Source: Sphingobium sp.
GTDB lineage: Bacteria; Pseudomonadota; Alphaproteobacteria; Sphingomonadales; Sphingomonadaceae
NCBI GenBank assembly: GCA_023266575.1
Contig: JAHFPV010000002.1
Coordinates: forward strand, 372,001 to 436,000
Direction of reading: 5' to 3'
DNA length: 64,000 nt
Made by a program: the position numbers and the translations under genes. Below, piece after piece: positions 60,687 to 64,000 of this stretch (the first letter of the stretch is position 1; each line of letters opens with the position of its first letter). A model generated the notes under the pieces. The model saw only the letters and a list, made by a program, of their open reading frames with translations, was not told the DNA's origin and did not search any database.

Positions 60687-61363
60687 GCGGCGAGCTGCGC
60701 GCGCTGGGGCTGGTTCATGGCCTGTTGCTGGGGCTGCTGCTGGCGTCGCCGCTGATCGCGCCGGGGCTGCTGCCCTGGGGGGTCGAGGCGTTGTTCATCA
60801 TCGGCGCGTTCCAGTTGCGGCTGGCCGACCGGCGTTGGGACATGCGCGATGGCTGGCGCAGCTGGATCAGCCATATCCGCATGGCGCCGTTGCGACTGAT
60901 CCCCTGGGGCGCGGCGGCGACCGTCGCGCTGATCGCTGGCAATGGCGCGCGCGCGCAGGCGATCCTGATCGCCGCGTCGCTGTGCGAATTACTGGTCTAT
61001 CCCGTCTGCACCCATGTGCTGGCCCGACTGTCGCGGCGCGTGGTCGGCGCGGTGCTGGTGTTGCTGATCCTGATCGGGTTGAGCGCTGTCGGCGAGACGA
61101 TCCGCTACATGATCGGCTTCATGACCGGGATGAGCGCCTGCCTGTTCTGGCTGCGCGGTCCCGACGGGGAGGCTCATGCGCTGGGACTGGCGCTGGGCGG
61201 GCTGGTCGCTGCGGCGATAGCGCCGGTGCTTTGGCCTGCCTCTCTGCCCGTCGCCTTCCCCGCCGCCATCGTCTGCGCGACGCTGGCGCTGGCGCATGTC
61301 TCGACGCTGCGCCGCCGCCCGGTCCCATGGCGGGCGGGCGGCGGCACACAGGTCAGGCCGTAA
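60683..61363 (+). CDS. Multi-span membrane protein, hypothetical
   Basis: The 226-residue protein has about five hydrophobic segments (for example LVHGLLLGLLLASPLIAPGL and VVGAVLVLLILIGLSAVGE) and a basic C-terminal tail. Its ATG overlaps the ligase stop by 4 bases, placing it in the exosortase A-associated operon. No domain is recognised. Its end overlaps the convergent DJ-1 gene by 11 bases. Confidence 0.75.
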   Translation: MSGELRALGLVHGLLLGLLLASPLIAPGLLPWGVEALFIIGAFQLRLADRRWDMRDGWRSWISHIRMAPLRLIPWGAAATVALIAGNGARAQAILIAASLCELLVYPVCTHVLARLSRRVVGAVLVLLILIGLSAVGETIRYMIGFMTGMSACLFWLRGPDGEAHALGLALGGLVAAAIAPVLWPASLPVAFPAAIVCATLALAHVSTLRRRPVPWRAGGGTQVRP

Positions 61364-61907
61364 CGGTTCCGGCTTCTGCCACGGCCTTGCTGAATGCTTC
61401 GATGAAGGCGGGGATATCGTCGGGCTTGCGGCTGGTGATGATGTTGCCGTCCACCACGACGGCGTGATCGACCACATTCCCGCCTGCATTGCGAAGGTCG
61501 GTGCGGACCGATGGCCAGCCAGTGACGGTCCGGCCATTCACCACGTCAGCCTCCACCAACAGCCATGGACCATGGCAGATCGCGGCGACTGGCTTGCCCG
61601 TGGTCACGAAGGCGCGCACCAGCGACACGGCGGCGGCATTGGTGCGCAGCGTATCGGGATTGGCGACGCCGCCGGGCAGGATCAGCCCGTCATATCCCTC
61701 TATCCTGACGGCATCGAGCCGAATGTCGGGGGTGATCGTGTCGCCTTTCTCATCATGCTTCATGCCCTGAATAGGGTCCAGGTCCGGCGAGGCGAGCGTC
61801 ACACTGGCCCCCGCCGCGATCAGGGCGTCGCGGGGATCGAACAATTCGGACTGCTCGAATCCGTCGGTCGCGATGATGAGGATGCGGCTGTTGGTAATGG
61901 CGGGCAT
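61353..61907 (-). CDS. DJ-1/PfpI family protein
   Basis: The 184-residue protein has the nucleophile elbow PVAAICHGPWLLVEADVV (Cys in AICHG) and FEQSELFDPRDAL near the start, with GLILPGGVANPDTLR. This matches the PfpI/YhbO-type group, with deglycase or chaperone-like activity in related proteins. An AGGAGAAG lies 6 bases before the chosen ATG. It is cytoplasmic. The 3' end overlaps the convergent membrane gene. Confidence 0.92.
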   Translation of the reverse strand: MPAITNSRILIIATDGFEQSELFDPRDALIAAGASVTLASPDLDPIQGMKHDEKGDTITPDIRLDAVRIEGYDGLILPGGVANPDTLRTNAAAVSLVRAFVTTGKPVAAICHGPWLLVEADVVNGRTVTGWPSVRTDLRNAGGNVVDHAVVVDGNIITSRKPDDIPAFIEAFSKAVAEAGTVTA

Positions 61908-62012
61908 GGGGCTTCTCCTTGCGCCTGATGGGAGACAGGCTAACGGACCACTGCCCGACCCGTTGCGGAACGAAGCGATGAAAGGTGGGTTTTTGGCCAT
62001 GAGAAGGAAAAT

Positions 62013-62993
62013 ATGGCCAGCCAACCCCTTATCCATGTCGATGACAGCATCCCCGGCATTTCACGACGCGCGCTCAAGAGCGGCTGGGGCTATTACCAGC
62101 CCGATGGCGGGCGCATCGCCGACCGGGACGAGATTGGCCGGCTGAACGCCATCGCCCTGCCGCCTGCGTATCGCGATTGCTGGTTCTGCCCGATGCCCCA
62201 TGGCCATATATTGGCGACGGGGCATGACGAGCGGGGCCGCAAGCAATATCGCTATCATCCCGATTTTCGCGCGACGCGGGAGGCGCAGAAATATGAGGGC
62301 TGCGCCGGCTTCGGTCGCGCCCTGCCCAAATTGCGCGCGCAACTGGAAGCGGACCTGTCGCAGCGCGGGTTGCGCAAGGAACGGACTATCGCGGCTGTCG
62401 TGCGGCTGCTGGATCTGGGCCGGTTGCGCGTGGGCAATGAATATTATGCAACCACGAACAAGAGTTTCGGCGCGACGACGCTGCGCCGCCGCCATATCGA
62501 CCTGACCGGCAAGGCGCTGACGCTGCGCTATCGCGCCAAGTCGGGCAAGCAGCATCAGGTGACGCTGACCGACAAAAGGCTGCTTCGCTTCGTGCGGCAG
62601 GTGCAGGATTTGCCGGGCCAGCATCTGTTCCAATATCTGGACGAGGATGGCGAGGCGCGGCCGATCACGTCGAGCGACGTCAACGCCTATATCGCGCGGG
62701 CCATGGGCGGCCCCTTTACCGCCAAGCATTTCCGCACCTGGGGCGCATCGACCGTCGCCTTTGCCACATTGGCCGCCGGTCCGGTGTCGATGAAGGCCTT
62801 GCTGGAGCCGGTGGCGGCCGCGCTGGGCAATACGCCCGCGATCAGCCGCAAAAGCTATATCCACCCTGCCCTGCTCGACCTGTGCAAGGATGGGCAAGAC
62901 GCATGGCGCGCGGGGCTTCGCCTGCCGCGTTCAACACGCTATCTGTCTCGCGAGGAACGCGGACTCATCGCATTTCTCGACACTTTAGCCTGA
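62013..62993 (+). CDS. DNA topoisomerase IB
   Basis: The 326-residue eukaryotic-like type IB topoisomerase relaxes supercoils through a 3'-phosphotyrosine. Catalytic residues are visible: Arg131 in VVRLLDLGRLRVGNE, Lys in RAKSGKQH, Arg241 in AKHFRTWGAST and the nucleophile Tyr282 in SRKSYIHP. Length fits bacterial poxvirus-like enzymes. It is cytoplasmic and divergent from the DJ-1 gene. Confidence 0.95.
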   Translation: MASQPLIHVDDSIPGISRRALKSGWGYYQPDGGRIADRDEIGRLNAIALPPAYRDCWFCPMPHGHILATGHDERGRKQYRYHPDFRATREAQKYEGCAGFGRALPKLRAQLEADLSQRGLRKERTIAAVVRLLDLGRLRVGNEYYATTNKSFGATTLRRRHIDLTGKALTLRYRAKSGKQHQVTLTDKRLLRFVRQVQDLPGQHLFQYLDEDGEARPITSSDVNAYIARAMGGPFTAKHFRTWGASTVAFATLAAGPVSMKALLEPVAAALGNTPAISRKSYIHPALLDLCKDGQDAWRAGLRLPRSTRYLSREERGLIAFLDTLA

Positions 62994-63013
62994 TACAGAC
63001 TAACGGGACCAGC

Positions 63014-64000
63014 ATGGCCAATAAAACTGAACCTGCCGCCGCCGCATCGGTGCGCGCGCCCGATTTCGTCGAAATGTGGCGATCGACCAGCGATTGGTTC
63101 GCTGTTCACTATGTCCAGATCATCGTCGCCATTGGCGCGGGCGTTCTGATCTACCTCCTGCTGGCGGCGCTGCGTTCGTTCGGCAAAAGGTGGCGCGGTG
63201 CCTATGGCGACCCGCTGGGCTATGCCAATGTGCTGGGCCGGGCGGTGGCGCGGACATCCCATTTCTTCATGGTCATGGTCGCGGCCAAGCTGGTCGCGGG
63301 TTATGCCGATCCGCCTGCGATACTGTTCAAGACGATCGCCTTCCTCTTCACCATTGCCGCCGTGTTGCAGGGGGCAATCTGGGCGCGGGAAATCATCCTG
63401 GGGCTGATCGAGCGCAAGACGCTGGCCGAAGATGGCCAGGGCGAGACGCTGGCCAACGCGATGGGCCTGATTCGCGTGCTGGTGACCTTTGCCCTGTTTG
63501 CGATCGCCACCATCGTCGTGCTGGACAATCTGGGCGTCAACGTCACCGGGCTGGTTGCGGGTCTGGGTATTGGCGGTATCGCCATTGGCCTGGCCGCTCA
63601 GGGAATTTTCTCGGACCTGTTCGCCGCACTGTCTATCATTTTCGACAAGCCGTTCCGGCGGGGCGAGATCATCACCTATGACCAGACCACCGCGCGGGTC
63701 GAGAAGATTGGCCTCAAAAGCACGAGGCTGCGCGCGATGAGCGGGGAGAAGAAGGTCATCTCCAACGCCAATCTGTTGCAGAAGGAAATCACCAGCCTGC
63801 AAACGCTGATCCAGCGCAGGGTGACCTTCGCCATCGGCATCATCTACCAGACGCCGGAGGAGAAGGCCGAAGCAATACCGGAGATGTTGCGCGAGATTGT
63901 CGAGGCGGAGGGGTTCATCTTCGTCAATGCTGGCCTTGTCCGCTTTGGCGCGAGTGCGCTGGACTATGAGGTGAATTTCGACGTGCCGGACCCCGACACG
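63014..64000 (+). CDS. MscS family mechanosensitive channel (3' end outside window)
   Basis: The open frame starts at ATG 63014 and stays open to the window edge, giving 329 residues without a stop. Three membrane segments (about 35-52, 75-120 and 150-190) are followed by the MscS pore helix (GLVAGLGIGGIAIGLAAQGI) and the beta domain (FDKPFRRGEIITYDQTTARV). It opens under membrane tension to release solutes. The C-terminal part is missing. Confidence 0.92.
   Translation, partial: MANKTEPAAAASVRAPDFVEMWRSTSDWFAVHYVQIIVAIGAGVLIYLLLAALRSFGKRWRGAYGDPLGYANVLGRAVARTSHFFMVMVAAKLVAGYADPPAILFKTIAFLFTIAAVLQGAIWAREIILGLIERKTLAEDGQGETLANAMGLIRVLVTFALFAIATIVVLDNLGVNVTGLVAGLGIGGIAIGLAAQGIFSDLFAALSIIFDKPFRRGEIITYDQTTARVEKIGLKSTRLRAMSGEKKVISNANLLQKEITSLQTLIQRRVTFAIGIIYQTPEEKAEAIPEMLREIVEAEGFIFVNAGLVRFGASALDYEVNFDVPDPDT

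Noticed and set aside
1-64000. CRISPR arrays, rRNA genes or insertion sequences
   Set aside because: No regularly spaced direct repeats, rRNA motifs or transposase genes were found; repeats present are palindromic REP-like elements.

Overview
The window is a GC-rich chromosomal segment from an alphaproteobacterium of the Sphingomonadaceae (Sphingobium/Sphingomonas-like). The case rests on the protein families and their order: long isocitrate lyase divergent from an ScfR-type regulator, an HWE-type sensor kinase, RNase E with an alphaproteobacterial insertion, rpmH-rnpA-yidD-yidC-engB, and exosortase-A-associated polysaccharide genes. Several families of palindromic intergenic repeats also resemble those of sphingomonads. 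No phage, insertion sequence, CRISPR array or rRNA operon was seen. Most of the window is ordinary core genome, broken by repeat elements.

Layout. 1-4.3 kb: end of a DUF885 protein, aceA (glyoxylate shunt) and its divergent regulator with a three-half-site operator. 4.4-10 kb: beta-helix protein, a four-gene DUF1428/VOC/VOC/SRPBCC operon, a lipoprotein and a nitronate monooxygenase-type flavoprotein whose last codons come from a palindromic repeat. 10-16 kb: lysC, ubiG, tRNA-Tyr, rlmB, ferredoxin, alkA. 15.9-20 kb: a single-domain response regulator convergent with a GAF-PAS-HWE kinase, murA and a Crp/Fnr regulator. 20-24.8 kb: HNH protein coupled to a mini c-type cytochrome, gluQ carrying an in-frame palindromic element, a HIG1-like protein, a PduO-type adenosyltransferase, a diguanylate cyclase and a DUF1176 protein. 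24.9-29.8 kb: nucleoside and MFS transporters, then small genes including a MarR-like regulator and a membrane-anchored LuxR-type regulator.

29.9-36 kb: typA, then the most interesting locus, a radical SAM/SPASM-like enzyme followed after a few bases by a roughly 73-residue peptide gene (a candidate RiPP system). It sits next to an AT-rich intergenic region and telA-xpaC. 36-42.5 kb: PilZ protein, lipoprotein methyltransferase, prfB, PBP1A and an N-acetylmuramoyl-L-alanine amidase. 42.5-52.2 kb: a long leader and rne, M48 peptidase, DsbA-like protein, the rpmH-rnpA-yidD-yidC-engB ribosome/membrane-insertion cluster, PhnA and DoxX. 52.2-57 kb: cstA-ybdD, xdhC, and an S24 self-cleaving repressor divergent from two small genes across paired operators. 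57-61.4 kb: PEP-CTERM/exosortase-A-associated glycosyltransferase and O-glycosylation-type ligase, without the exosortase itself. 61.4-64 kb: DJ-1/PfpI protein, topoisomerase IB and a truncated MscS channel.

All functional names are from reading the sequences and recalled family motifs; no database search was run. Starts were moved inward where a ribosome binding site, signal peptide or family N-terminus supported it.
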